From positions 18,051,520-18,111,519 of the forward strand of contig CAIIXF020000012.1 in the NCBI GenBank assembly GCA_903813345.2: 60,000 nt of DNA, given 5' to 3'. The number at the start of each line of letters is the position of its first letter. Within the stretch, counting starts at the first letter, position 1. The stretch comes from Owenia fusiformis. Taxonomy: Eukaryota; Annelida; Polychaeta; Sabellida; Oweniidae. Under the pieces are notes generated by a model. That model saw only the letters and a list, made by a program, of their open reading frames with translations. It made no database searches and had not been told where the DNA came from. Both the position numbers and the translations under genes were made by a program. Positions 29,301 to 41,300 of the stretch are shown here, one piece after another.

Positions 29301-32300
29301 TTTCAAAATCATCTACATGTTCTCAGAAATTCAAATCTGACTTTAGATTTGACATTTGACCTTTAATGACCTTCTCAAGGTCAAAAAAGGTCAAAAAGGT
29401 CTGTTTTCAACTTGCTTCAAATTGACCAAATTTTTTTTTCAAAATCATCTACATCTTTTCAGAAGTTCAAATTTGACTTTGCAAGTTCTCAGAAGTTCAA
29501 ATCTGACTTTAGATTTGACCTTCAGTGACCTTCTCAAGGTCAAAAAAGGTCAAAAAGGTCTTTTTTCAACTTGCTTCAAATTGACTATTTTTTTTTCAAA
29601 ATCATCTACATGTTCTCAGAAATTCAAATCTGACTTTAGATTTGACATTTGACCTTCAATGACCTTCTCAATGTCAAAAAAGGTCAAAAAGGTATTTTTT
29701 CATCTTGCTTCAAATTGACTAAATTTTTTTTTCAAAATCATCTACATGTTCTCAGAAATTCAAATATGACTTTAGATTTGACATTTGACCTTCAATGACC
29801 TTCTCAAGGTCAAAAAGGTCTTTTTTCAACTTGCTTCAAATTGACTAATTTTTTTTTCAAAATCATCTACATGTTCTCAGAAATTCAAATCTGACTTTAG
29901 ATTTGATATTTGACCTTTAATGACCTTCTCAAGGTCAAAAAAGGTCAAAAAGGTCTGTTTTCAACTTGCTTCAAATTGACCAAATTTTTTTTTCAAAATC
30001 ATCTACATCTTTTCAGAAGTTCAAATTTGACTTTACAAGTTCTCAGAAGTTCAAATCTGACTTTAGATTTGACATTTGACCTTCAATGAACTTCTCAATG
30101 GCAAAAAAGGTCAAAAAGGTATTTTTTCATCTTGCTTCAAATTGACTAAATTTTTTTTTCAAAGTCATTTACATGTTCTCAGAAATTCAAATATGACTTT
30201 AGATTTCACTTTAGATTTGACATTTGACCTTCAATGACCTTCTCAAGGTCAAAAAAGGTCAAAAAGGTCTTTTTTCAACTTGCTTCAAATTGACTAACTT
30301 TTTTTTCAAAATCATCTACAATGTTCTCAGAAATTCAAATCTGACATTATTTCAACTTGTTTCAAATTGACCTTTTTTTCAAAATTTCTCAACATTTCAA
30401 ATCTGACAATATATTTGACCTTCAATGACATTCTCAAGGTCAAAATAGATTTGACCTTTAGTGACCTCCTCAAGGTCAAAAATGTCTTTTTTATCTTGGT
30501 TCAACTAGGTGGTGACATTTTGTCATGTTAATGCCTTGTTTGGGGTTGCAGTCACCCCTGGCTGTGTTTTTCATATTTTCTTAGTACAACTGTCTTTTGA
30601 GCAGGCATCCAAGGCATCATGTTTTACAACTAACCATCTACAGGAACACCCTGTACTAACATTTTGGTACTCTAGCTGATCCCCCTGAGAACCGATATAT
30701 ATCGGCAATATAGCCACTCCTTCCTTATAGTATCAAAAGTCAGTTATTTCAATTAAAGAATATTTTGAGGTCATATCATTGCTTGTCATGTCTATTTTCT
30801 AAAAATCCCCAAAGCATATACTGTATTCTAGGAAAATGGAAGAAATGTTCTGAAATGATTTGTTCCATCCCATTCCTAATCATTTGTACCTATTTTCAGC
30901 CATGTTGTTCTTATCCCCGAGGAGCCAGAGGACATGTGGCATGCCTACAACCTAGTAGCAGTGTCAGATACACTCAGGTCAACTACTATTAGGTAATGTA
31001 ACAGTGTCAGATACACTAAGGTCAACTACTTTAAGGTAATGTAACAATTTCAAAAAAAAATTTATGGTGAAGTGGCTTTGAGACTTTGACTTTACTTATA
31101 ACACTGGGCTCCTATGAAATCTTCAGGCATATATTCATGGACAATTGTAAATATGAAATACTTCTTAATTGACCCTTGACCTTTACATCTCAAAATGTCT
31201 GTCTTTTGATTAAGTGAATTTAGTCTGGATGTGAAGTGCCATATTTTAAGTGAAGGTGGAAATGCTTATTATATGAACTTTTTTTGCATTTTCTGTTTAA
31301 ACATGATATCCATAATCAGAAACTGTCGGATGCCCAACGGGCATCCTTGAGGAATTTTTTTGGCGGCCATTTTGAATTTTCACACATTTTATGTATTTTA
31401 GCCAGCATATTAGAACAGAAAACTAGCATATACATAAACAAATCTCGCTGTTTTTTTCTATAATAGAGTTTTAATATGATGTTTACCAATATGTTAGGTT
31501 CCAGAAATGTTTCTTGACAAAAATAAAAAAATTCAAGATGGCCGCCAACCGTACAATTTATTAAATGTCTCATTCTGGGATAATATCAAATTGATATTAG
31601 TGTTTTCTACAAAATTATCAATAAATAATACTAAATACATCTGATTATGATCTCTTTCTCACATATAAAATATCTGAAATGAGTAAAAAGTAACCTACAT
31701 AATAATAATGATGTTCCACAAGGGTCATATCTTGGTGCTATATATATCTTGAATTTATGAATTATCTTCTTTTACTAAGATTTCATCAAGGATTTTCCTC
31801 AATAAATCCTCATCAGTTTCTTCCAATTCCTGTTCAGTTACTGCCTTTGTATGTTTGTTATTGCATTCATTCCCCTTGCAAACACAGAACAATGTACATG
31901 ATAAAGATGCCTTGGAGCATGAACATCGCCCAGTTCCACATACATTGCCCTCTGATGCACATGTGCACTTAATGAGCTGGAGAATTCCTTCAGGGGCACA
32001 GGGTATGTCCTTGGGCATTGTTGTTGGGACAAGTGAGCCCGTGCTGTTAATTTCCCAACCATAATCCGTTGGAGGGATAAGTGGGGGGTCGACAAATTCT
32101 GTTGAAGTTTTCTCAACTTCAGTCATGTCTGCATTGACATCTCCCAAGTTAGCGAGTGAGTATCTATTTAACACTTTCAGGACTGTTAGCTTGCCAATTC
32201 TATGCATGCAAAATGTCGTATCACTGCCAGAGAGACCATGCGCAGCTAACAAGTTTGGTATTTTTAATTTGTGTTCATTTACGGTTGCATTAATGTTAAT

Positions 32301-35300
32301 GTTTGCTCGGCCAGATGATGTTCCCTCCATTATGATGTTATTTTCCATTAACTTGTGCTTGAGACAGTGATGAAGAAGTAGAAGGAAAACATCAGTATCA
32401 TCACTGAGTACACTGATATTCTGTTGGCCTTTCTGGCAGCATGCAGAACCTGGTGTACAATAACAACATCTTCTTGAGTGGTCCTTAAGTCATCATGTTG
32501 GTCAATATTGCCTTTGTGAATTTGTACAGGTGTTGGATCAGGACCTGTGATAACAAGGATGTTGGAGAATGATCCTTCACTAGCTTTTTGAGCAAGATGG
32601 TCGATGACACACTTTATCAACTGGACCTTGTTCTCAGTCACATTCAGAACAACATTCTGTACAGGGAGAGGTGTGTCAGAGCTGAACTTATGCACTCTAC
32701 TGGCTGATTGAGCTCGAGATGACCTGGTGCTGTTCTTTATGTTATTGTCTTTATATCTGTCAAAGATAAGGTATACATCTGATTCGGTTAGGAGTCTCAG
32801 GATGTACTTAGTGAAAGCAATACAGAAGTTTTCAATTTTGCCAGCCATTGGCCATGTTATGATCCAAAGGATGGCACACCCATCAACGACACGTACATTG
32901 TAATTGTTTCCTCTTGAGGTCACCTCAATCTGTAACTTTTGTTTCAGTGTTGATTTTGAAGTTGTGATATTAATTTCTCCATTTTCATCAAATAGTGATG
33001 ATGGAGGGAACATCATCTGGCCGGGCAAACATTAACATTAATGCAACCGTAAATGAACACAAATTAAAAATCCCAAACTTGTTAGCTGCGCATAGTCCCT
33101 CTGGCAGTGATACGACATCTTGAATTTTTTTTTGTCAAGAAACATTTCTGGAACCTAACATATTGGTATACATCATATTAAAACTCTATTATAGAAAAAA
33201 CAGCAAGATATGTTTATGTGTATGCTAGTTTTCTGTTCTAATATGCTGGCTAAAATACATAAAACGTGTGAAAATTCAAAATGGACGCCAAAAAATTCCT
33301 CAAGGATGCCCGATGGGCATCCGACAGTTTCTGAATATGGATATCATGTTTAAACAGAAAATGCAAAAAAAGTTCATATAATAAGCATTTCCACCTCTAT
33401 TGGCTCTACATCCAGACTAATTGGTTAATTGATTAGTTATCGCTTCTAGGCTTGTTGCACTGAACAATACATCGACAATCTGTTGGAGAGCATTATTTTT
33501 ATGCTCAGGCTTCCATTATTAGTAACCCATATTCAACCTCAGTGTCAAGATATGATAGGTCAGGTCATCCCTATGAAAGTACAAATGTTTGATTGCGTTG
33601 CAGGAAGGTTCAGACTGAATCAGCTACAGGAAGCACCAGCAGTAACAAAGTGCGCACAACACTGACGATTAGTGTAGAAGCCATAGACTTTGACACACAG
33701 GCCTGTGTACTCCGTGTGAAAGGAAGGAACATACAAGAGAACCAGTATGTCAAGGTATGGCGGAAGTAACATGGTATATGATCAATAAGATTAAGAATTG
33801 TAGATTATTTCAATATATGAGTACTGTTCTCTACTGTTTTTTTATTCATTATTCCACAATTATTATGATACTCATGGGTTAGGCTATCATGTCAAAATAA
33901 AAACAGTGGTGAATTTCATAATGTCATGGTTGCTTTGTGTTAATGTCCTGGTTGCTAAAGTGAGGGGTTTCTCACTCTATTATTGGAGCCCTTGGATGTA
34001 TAAGAACTCTTGACTGATTTGCTTTTCAGGAACTGGATGTTACTAACATACATAGAATATTTGGAAAAAACAACCTCCTCCTTGGTCTTTATAACCATGT
34101 AGGGACCATTGAGACTGGGGGTATCCTGTACCATCCCTAGAACAAAGTCCTAGAGATGGGACAATATTAGTAGTCAGGAATATTTAGGTGAAAATATTTC
34201 AAAAATATATAGAAGCAATTTTAAGGTGGATTTCAAAACTTCATACCATTCTTTTGAAAACCTGAAGTGGCACCAAGCAATCCATTGACTTTTTCACCAA
34301 AAATCCAAGATGGCCGCCACAATGTATCGAAAAATCATAAAAATTGACTAAAGTTGTAATTTAATAAGTCAAAATAGTTGTATACTGATCAAACATGACT
34401 TATAATAGTACTTATTAGATGTTCATATGCAGTTAAAGTCACTGGATCATTTTTGTATGAAAACTGGAGTCCCACAAGGCTCAATTTTATGTCCCCTACT
34501 TTTTTTGTCTAATGACTTGCATTGACCATGGCATTTGCACATAGCAGTTGATACTTATCCATTTTTGAAATGTAAGCGCTCAGGACCACATTTCACCTTG
34601 CACCCATACTTGACTAATGCTTGGCATGCCTTGGCTGCTTGAGGAAGGGATGTCAATAGTGGCACCAGTAGAGATATGTCATACTTCCAGCCCCATGTTG
34701 TGAACTCCTATACCAATTTTAGATGGAGATTGTACAGTTGCCCTCAAACAATACCACCTTGGTTAGCAAGTTCTTAAGATTTTCTGAGCAAGGCCTCTTT
34801 TTGTTGTTGGTATTCTGTCAATGACTGTATGGCCGTCACAGAACATTAGCCTTCATGCTGCATTGATATCTATCTGGTTGCTGGTTCGATCATATAATAG
34901 AACAGTAAAATAGTCTAGGGACTGAATGGTCTGAATTTACAAAACCAGGTTTGTTGTAAGCATTTGTGCCACTCTTTTGTGGAAAAGCTGGAGTAACTTC
35001 CTTGAACACATTCCATAGCTTGAAGGCAGATCCTTTGCTATGGCCAAAGAATGATGCAGTTAATATAATTTAATATCTGTAATTTTTGAGAGGTTCGAAG
35101 GCAATCCAGATTGGCACTTATTGGGCCCTAATTATTATTATTATATCTTGGTTACCGCCATATTTGGCGAGCAATACCTCATTGGTATATTCCGTGCTTT
35201 ACATATTTTACACTCGAAGACAGAGCCAGAAACCCCTCCTTGGAGGAGCCCTGTGTTCTTTTGTGTGCACAGGTACACAGACATACAGGTACACACCACA

Positions 35301-38300
35301 GCCTTTTATACGAGTCGTGAACCACTCAGTCAAACACCCAGTATTACATGACGCACAAACAAACTTGTCTGAACAGGGAATCAAACCCGGGGCCAAGCGA
35401 TATTGGTAACCTTGACTCTGCCACTGAGCCATAGCGCGTGGACTAATGCTGCAGCCATGGCAAGAACAACTACATCAGTATCTCCACTTCTGATTATGAA
35501 GTCTTTTTTTCCCTCTGAGGTCATCTGTTTTACATGAACAAAGAGTCTAGAATCAACATCTTCATGAGTACAAGGTTCAATCATTGCTGTATCTGGCAAG
35601 TGAGGAAATCACTGAACAGATTCCACAATAGTAGTTATCATTTGCTTGTCATTTACATCAACCTCAAAAATAGAGTTGGCCAGGAATGCTAACAGCTCAG
35701 TCTTGTTCTGGCCATTTCTTAGAAAGCCTAGCCAACTCTTGGGCATCGGATTCTCTGCATAAACCATCCAGTGCCACGATGAATCCTTGTCAGGGACTTC
35801 CCACTGTTTTGTTGGTAGACATCCCAGATAGCATCTAATCTTGAAACACCTTCCATAAGCTGCCTTAACTTGGGATGAGACATTGGTAGCATATTCTTGG
35901 AAGTTGGTAGCCACACCAGGACGCATCACATTGACCAGAAAGGTGCCATCTATTAAAATTGCATCTGCAGGTTTTTTCCAATACTTCAGATCCATCTGGC
36001 TTAGCTTCTCAACATTTAAGTACATGTAAGTCTGTTTCTTTGTAGGTCTCATGGCTCCGTGCTTAGCTAAGGATGGCCGGAACTCATGTTTTTCATGTTT
36101 GAAAAACTCAGACATGTCAACGTGTCTTGATTGGCATCCCGTCATCCCTAGCTAAGCACAGAGCCATGTGACCTACGACAGACTAACTTAAATGTCTAGA
36201 AACTGGTCCTTTCATCTTTCAGTTAAGGTAGCTTATGGAAGGTGTTCCTAGATGTTGTCTGGAATGTTTACCTACAAAACAGTGAGAAGTCCCTAACAAG
36301 GATTCATCGTGGCACTGGTGCTAGATAGATAGTTTATGCAGAGAATGCGATGCCTAAGAATTGCCCAGCTTTTCTAACAATCAACGGAACAAGACAACAA
36401 GAAACTGACACGAGACTCTTTGTTCATATAAAACATAACCTCAGAGGGTAAAAGACTTCACAATCAGAAGTTGAGATACTGATGTAGTTGCTCTTGCCAT
36501 GGCTGCAGCATTTAAGGGCACAATAAGTGTCAATCTGGATTGCCTTCGAACCTCTCAAAAATTACAGGTATTAAATTACTAGTATATTATATAAGCTTCA
36601 CCATTCTTTGGCCATAGCAAAAAATCTGCCTTCAAGCTATGGAATGTGCTCATTGAAGTTACTCCAGCTTTTTTTTACAAGTGGTACAAATGGTTACAAC
36701 AAACCTTGCTTTGTCAGTTCAGGCCATTCAGTCCCTAGAACACTTTACTGTGTTCTATTATATGATCGAACCAGCAACCAGATAGATATCAATACAGCAC
36801 GAATGTTCTGTGATGGCCATATAGTAGAATACCACCAACAAAAGGAGGCCTTGCTCAGAAAATCTTAAGAACTTGCTAACCAAGGTGGTATTGTTTGAGG
36901 GCAACTGTACAATCTCCATCTAAAATTGGTATAGGAGTTCACAACATGGGGCTGGAAGTATGACATGTCTCTACTGGTGCCACTATTGACATCCCTTCCT
37001 CAAGCAGCCAAGGCATGCCAAGCATTGGTCAAGTATCGGTGCAAGGTGAAATGTGGTCCTGGGTGCACACATTACAAAAATGGATAAGTATCCACTGCTA
37101 TGTGCAAATGCCATGGTCAATGCAAATCATTAGACAAAAAAAGTAGGGGACATAAAATTGAGCCTTGTGGGACTCCAGTTTTCATACAAAAATGATCCAA
37201 TGAATTTAAATGCATATGAACATCTAATAGGTTTTATTATTAGTCATGTTTGATCAGTATACAACTATTTTGACTTATTAAATTACAACTTTAGTCAATT
37301 TTTATGATTTTTCGATACATTGTGGCGGCCATCTTGGATTTTTGGTGAAAAAGTCAATGGATTGCTTGGTGCCACTTCAGGTTCTCAAAAGGATGGTATG
37401 AAGTTTTGAAATCCACCTTAAGATTGCTTCTATATATTTTTGAAATATTCTGTGAACTTATCTCCTATTCAAACCCGACTATAGGAAACCATGACATGTC
37501 TATGTCATATTTGCACCTTGTTTATTTATTTCTAGATGGGGGCATACCATACATTGGATCTGGAGATGAACAGAAAGTTTACACTCGCCAAACATGAGTG
37601 GGATACTGTTGCCATAGAACGTATAGGTGAGCATTCATTCTTATCAACACCAGCATGTACACATTAAACAACACTTTTTTATGTTTTTCCTTGTGTTTTG
37701 CATATTTGGAAATTAAAATAAATATTGAAACTTATTAAAGAATTGCATTGTACATTTTTAGGGGGGGGGGTGAGAATTTTTGCAGGAACTATGAATTATA
37801 TTAGGGAAAATATTGAAAAGTCACCAATGAGAGAATAAAAACACTTAACGATTGTTTCTCAATTGACAGATCAGGCTTGTGACCCTACCCAGCATGCCGA
37901 TCTGGCTGCCGTTGTGATGCAAGAGGGATTGGCCCACGTGTGCCTGGTCACTTCAAGTATGACTTTAGTCAGGGCAAAAATAGATGTAAATATACCTCGG
38001 AAGAGGAAAGGTCTTTGCAGTCAACATGATAAAGTAAGAAATATTATAATACACATACTCCATGAATGCTATAGTTCTGAAAAGATTTTATTTATGGAAT
38101 AGATTAAATAATATCTCCCTTTTGCAAGAGGTAAAGATAAACTTAAGTTTTTCAGTTGCTGTTCATCATTCCTAAAGGCCTAACTTTAAATCGAAATAAC
38201 TGAGTATTACTTGGAAAATTTAATTTGTTCATATTCTCTTTATAGTAATGCTAGTTATGTTTCTGATATTTAAGACTACATGTTTCATTGCAGGGTCTAA

Positions 38301-41300
38301 CAAAGTTTTACGACCAAGTCATCCAAGCCATAATGAGACATGTTAACTTTGATAGTAAGTATAGGAATAGATGGTATAAATCCAAAAAAGAAATTAACTT
38401 ATATCATTTCACTTGGGCTATTTAAAGTTAATTATGCATTTAACATCTTGTTTGAAGGCCAGATCTGAGGAATCTTCTACTCCTTTTATTATTTTGTAAT
38501 GTGATCTGAATTGTCATTTCATGTCATTCAAAGTCTTAATTATGGCAATTTTGTTTGTTTTCTGATATATGCTTCCTATTGATTGATCATAGGAGGGGTA
38601 TGATAGACATATATTTAATTTTGAATGGCCGTACGGTATTTGAATAAGATTTGTAATTTCCAAATAGAATCATTGTATTATGTTTCCTGTTGACATACTT
38701 CATCAAATCATTTTCAGAAAATTGAGTAACTTTTATTTAACACCTAATGATTGGATATAACATTAAAATTCTTGTTAGAAGTAACCACATGAAGCTGAAT
38801 ATTGTTGATTTAATTTGTCATGTAATTAATCTCAAATATTGTATTTTCAGTTGTGAAATGTGTCATCATAGCAAGTCCAGGTTTTGTAAAGGACCAATTT
38901 CATGAATACATGTTTAACATAGCACAGAAAATGGACTATAAACTCTTAAGTGAGAATAAATCTAAGTTTGTATTGGTGCACTCTTCATCCGGTTTCAAAC
39001 ACTCTTTAAATGAAGTACTGGCAGACCCAGGGATCACAGGGAAGTTGGCAGACACAAAGGCTGCAGGGGAAGTGAAGGCATTGGAGAGCTTTTACACTAT
39101 GCTCCAGACTGAACCTGATAGGGCATTCTATGGGTATGTACTATTGTATCAGCTTGAATCAAACTTGGTCTATAACCTTTACCATATCTTTGAAGGCTTG
39201 GACACAAATGTGCCTCTGTTTCTTCAAATTGTCTCTTTCTATATTTGGTATTAGGGTCATAAAACAGTCTAATTTGCGAGGAAGATATTTATATAGTATG
39301 CACTTAAAAGAGCATTCATTTGATTTTGTCATTTCTTAACAGTCAAAGAGTGTAAAACTACAACCTTCTTAATCTATACTCAAACAAATTTCTTCATTAT
39401 ACTCTAAGTTATATTTTCATTTCTGGAGTATGAGATGGAGAGTATTTATTTTTTATTTTTTGCATTTACACGAGGGGAAAGAGTACCCGTGTATATACAA
39501 CCTACCGCCGAGCAAGACACGCACATACCGCCGAGCAAATGTTTGATAATGTCATCTCGTAGGAAAATGGACAATAAAGGTAATATAATGTCACTAACAA
39601 TTCCTTTGGATGGTTAGAGTTGTTACTAAGATGTTTTAGCAGGCGCAATTGGCCTAGAATTATAGTTGAAATATATTTTTATGTCCAAATTAAGAGATAA
39701 GGTAAACGTGTAATGGTTTTCGATTTGTTTTTCTAATTCATACTCGCTTTAATTGATAATGAGCCATACATAAGACATACTTGGGTCGGTAAATGGATGT
39801 ACATATGCATAATATATTAAGTGTCAAAATATTAGGTCAAAATAGCACTTTTGAACAGCAAAATCTTCACTTAAACTTTGTCCTAAAAGATCCGAGGTTA
39901 TCGGACATCGGACCCGATGTGATCGACGAGTAATATTATAAAGATCCGAAAATATCTTGAGTAAAGGATCTCAGAATCCGAACATTACTTGAGTAAAATC
40001 TGTTGAGATCCGATTATATCGTCGAGTTTTTGACGTGCTGATGAAAAAATAATAAACATACAATCTGCATCATTTGTGAATCATTTTGTTGTGAACAATA
40101 AATGAAACTGAAAAAAATATGGCTATCACCAGTTACCACTGCACATCGAAACATTGTATTTCAGGTCCTCGGTACAAATGCTCCCACTGTAGTTATAAAT
40201 CACTTCAGTCAGCACCATCCATTACTGAGTATTAAAGTTAATGTGCCTGAGTTAAATGGCAAAAAATGGATTTACAATGTTTTTGACTATGGTATTGTAT
40301 TATCAAAGAAAGATCACGGTAATTTTTCGTTTCGAGGATATGAAGCTTGTGAAGCTTGGGATTCTTCAAGTTGTGTTCTTTGAGTAGAATGGCGCTTGCA
40401 ATGCAGAATTAAATGTTTTTGGGTTGCACTCTTACCATAGACACATAGGAAATTATGGTGATTCAAGTGTAAGCATGAATTCAATGTTTTAAAGAACTTT
40501 GCCGGAAACAGACGTTGACGCATAGTGCTGCAGGAACTATATCATATTATATTATATCCCGGTGCCAGGAGTATATGATAAATAAAAGGAATATTTGTGA
40601 TATCGTCATGATATTATATGCTCATTCGAAAGCTTACTCACTAACTCATCGGGTTCTACTCATGGTATAGTCGGAATAGCTCGGTGGTAGCTTCGGGTCC
40701 TATATAATCGTACTCGTGACATAATCGGGTCTTTCATTTTCAACTTTCACCGGTGATTTCAATGATATGCAGCGTATGGCAGTGAAATAAATATGATACA
40801 TTTACACCTATTGTATCTTTGAATCGAATGAAGTAAAGACAGCCATGGTTGTTACTTATTCAAGATGTAAATCATCATTCAAATATTTAAAAGTTGAATT
40901 TAGCGATTGGATAGTAAACATTGCGCTAAGTACTCATTATTTTGCAAACATGAGTGCCTGGAACAATAACTTTATCAGTTACACACAATTCTGTGTTTTA
41001 TCTGTTTCTCATATTGAGAAATTCAAGATATAAACAAAAGTTTATAACTCACCCCCTACATTTTCAGACATCTTCGGGTCTTTGCTCGGCGGTAGGTTGT
41101 ATATACACGGGTACTCTTTCCCCTCGTGATTTATATGTATATTTATGTATTTCAGTGTGAAAGATGTGGAGAGAGCCTGTGAACAGCAAGCTATAGAAAC
41201 TTTGCTCATAACAGATGAATTGTTCAGGTAAGGAAAACAAACATGGCCCAAGTGTACAAAATTTAAATTATTGATTGTGGATGGGGGATGGTCGATATAA

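Larger units (their letters stand above)
28015..30634. mobile_element. Composite element with outer inverted repeats of about 90 bp
   Basis: The left end (28015-28106: gttgtaaaacatgatgc, then gctcaaaagacagttgtact) has its inverse at 30549-30634 (agtacaactgtcttttgagc, then gcatcatgttttacaac). Inside are a 300-bp palindrome (28125-28430) and the TGTCACCACC satellite element (28433-30540). The whole fills most of the 3' half of PELO intron 1. Confidence 0.7.
31217..33424. mobile_element. Palindromic transposon-derived element A in PELO intron 2
   Basis: The arms at about 31217-31535 and 33120-33424 are inverted copies (for example tcggatgcccaacgggcatcc against ggatgcccgatgggcatccga). Two minus-strand ORFs lie between. 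A second inverted copy of part of the ORF (32216-32342) sits at 33008-33118. Confidence 0.8.
34196..37449. mobile_element. Palindromic transposon-derived element B in PELO intron 3
   Basis: Left arm about 34196-35124 and right arm about 36516-37449 are inverted copies of over 900 bp (for example ccaagatggccgccacaatg against cattgtggcggccatcttgg). The centre holds minus-strand ORFs (35381-36145) and, on the plus strand at 36226-36510, a decayed inverted copy of the same coding part. A SINE sits inside the left copy. Confidence 0.85.

Noticed and set aside
34021-34140. Possible exon after a tttcag in PELO intron 3
   Set aside because: The translation does not resemble pelota, and exons 3 and 4 join directly in phase.
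40102-40383. 93-codon plus-strand ORF
   Set aside because: It lies inside the TIR element and shows no transposase motif; too short to support as a gene.
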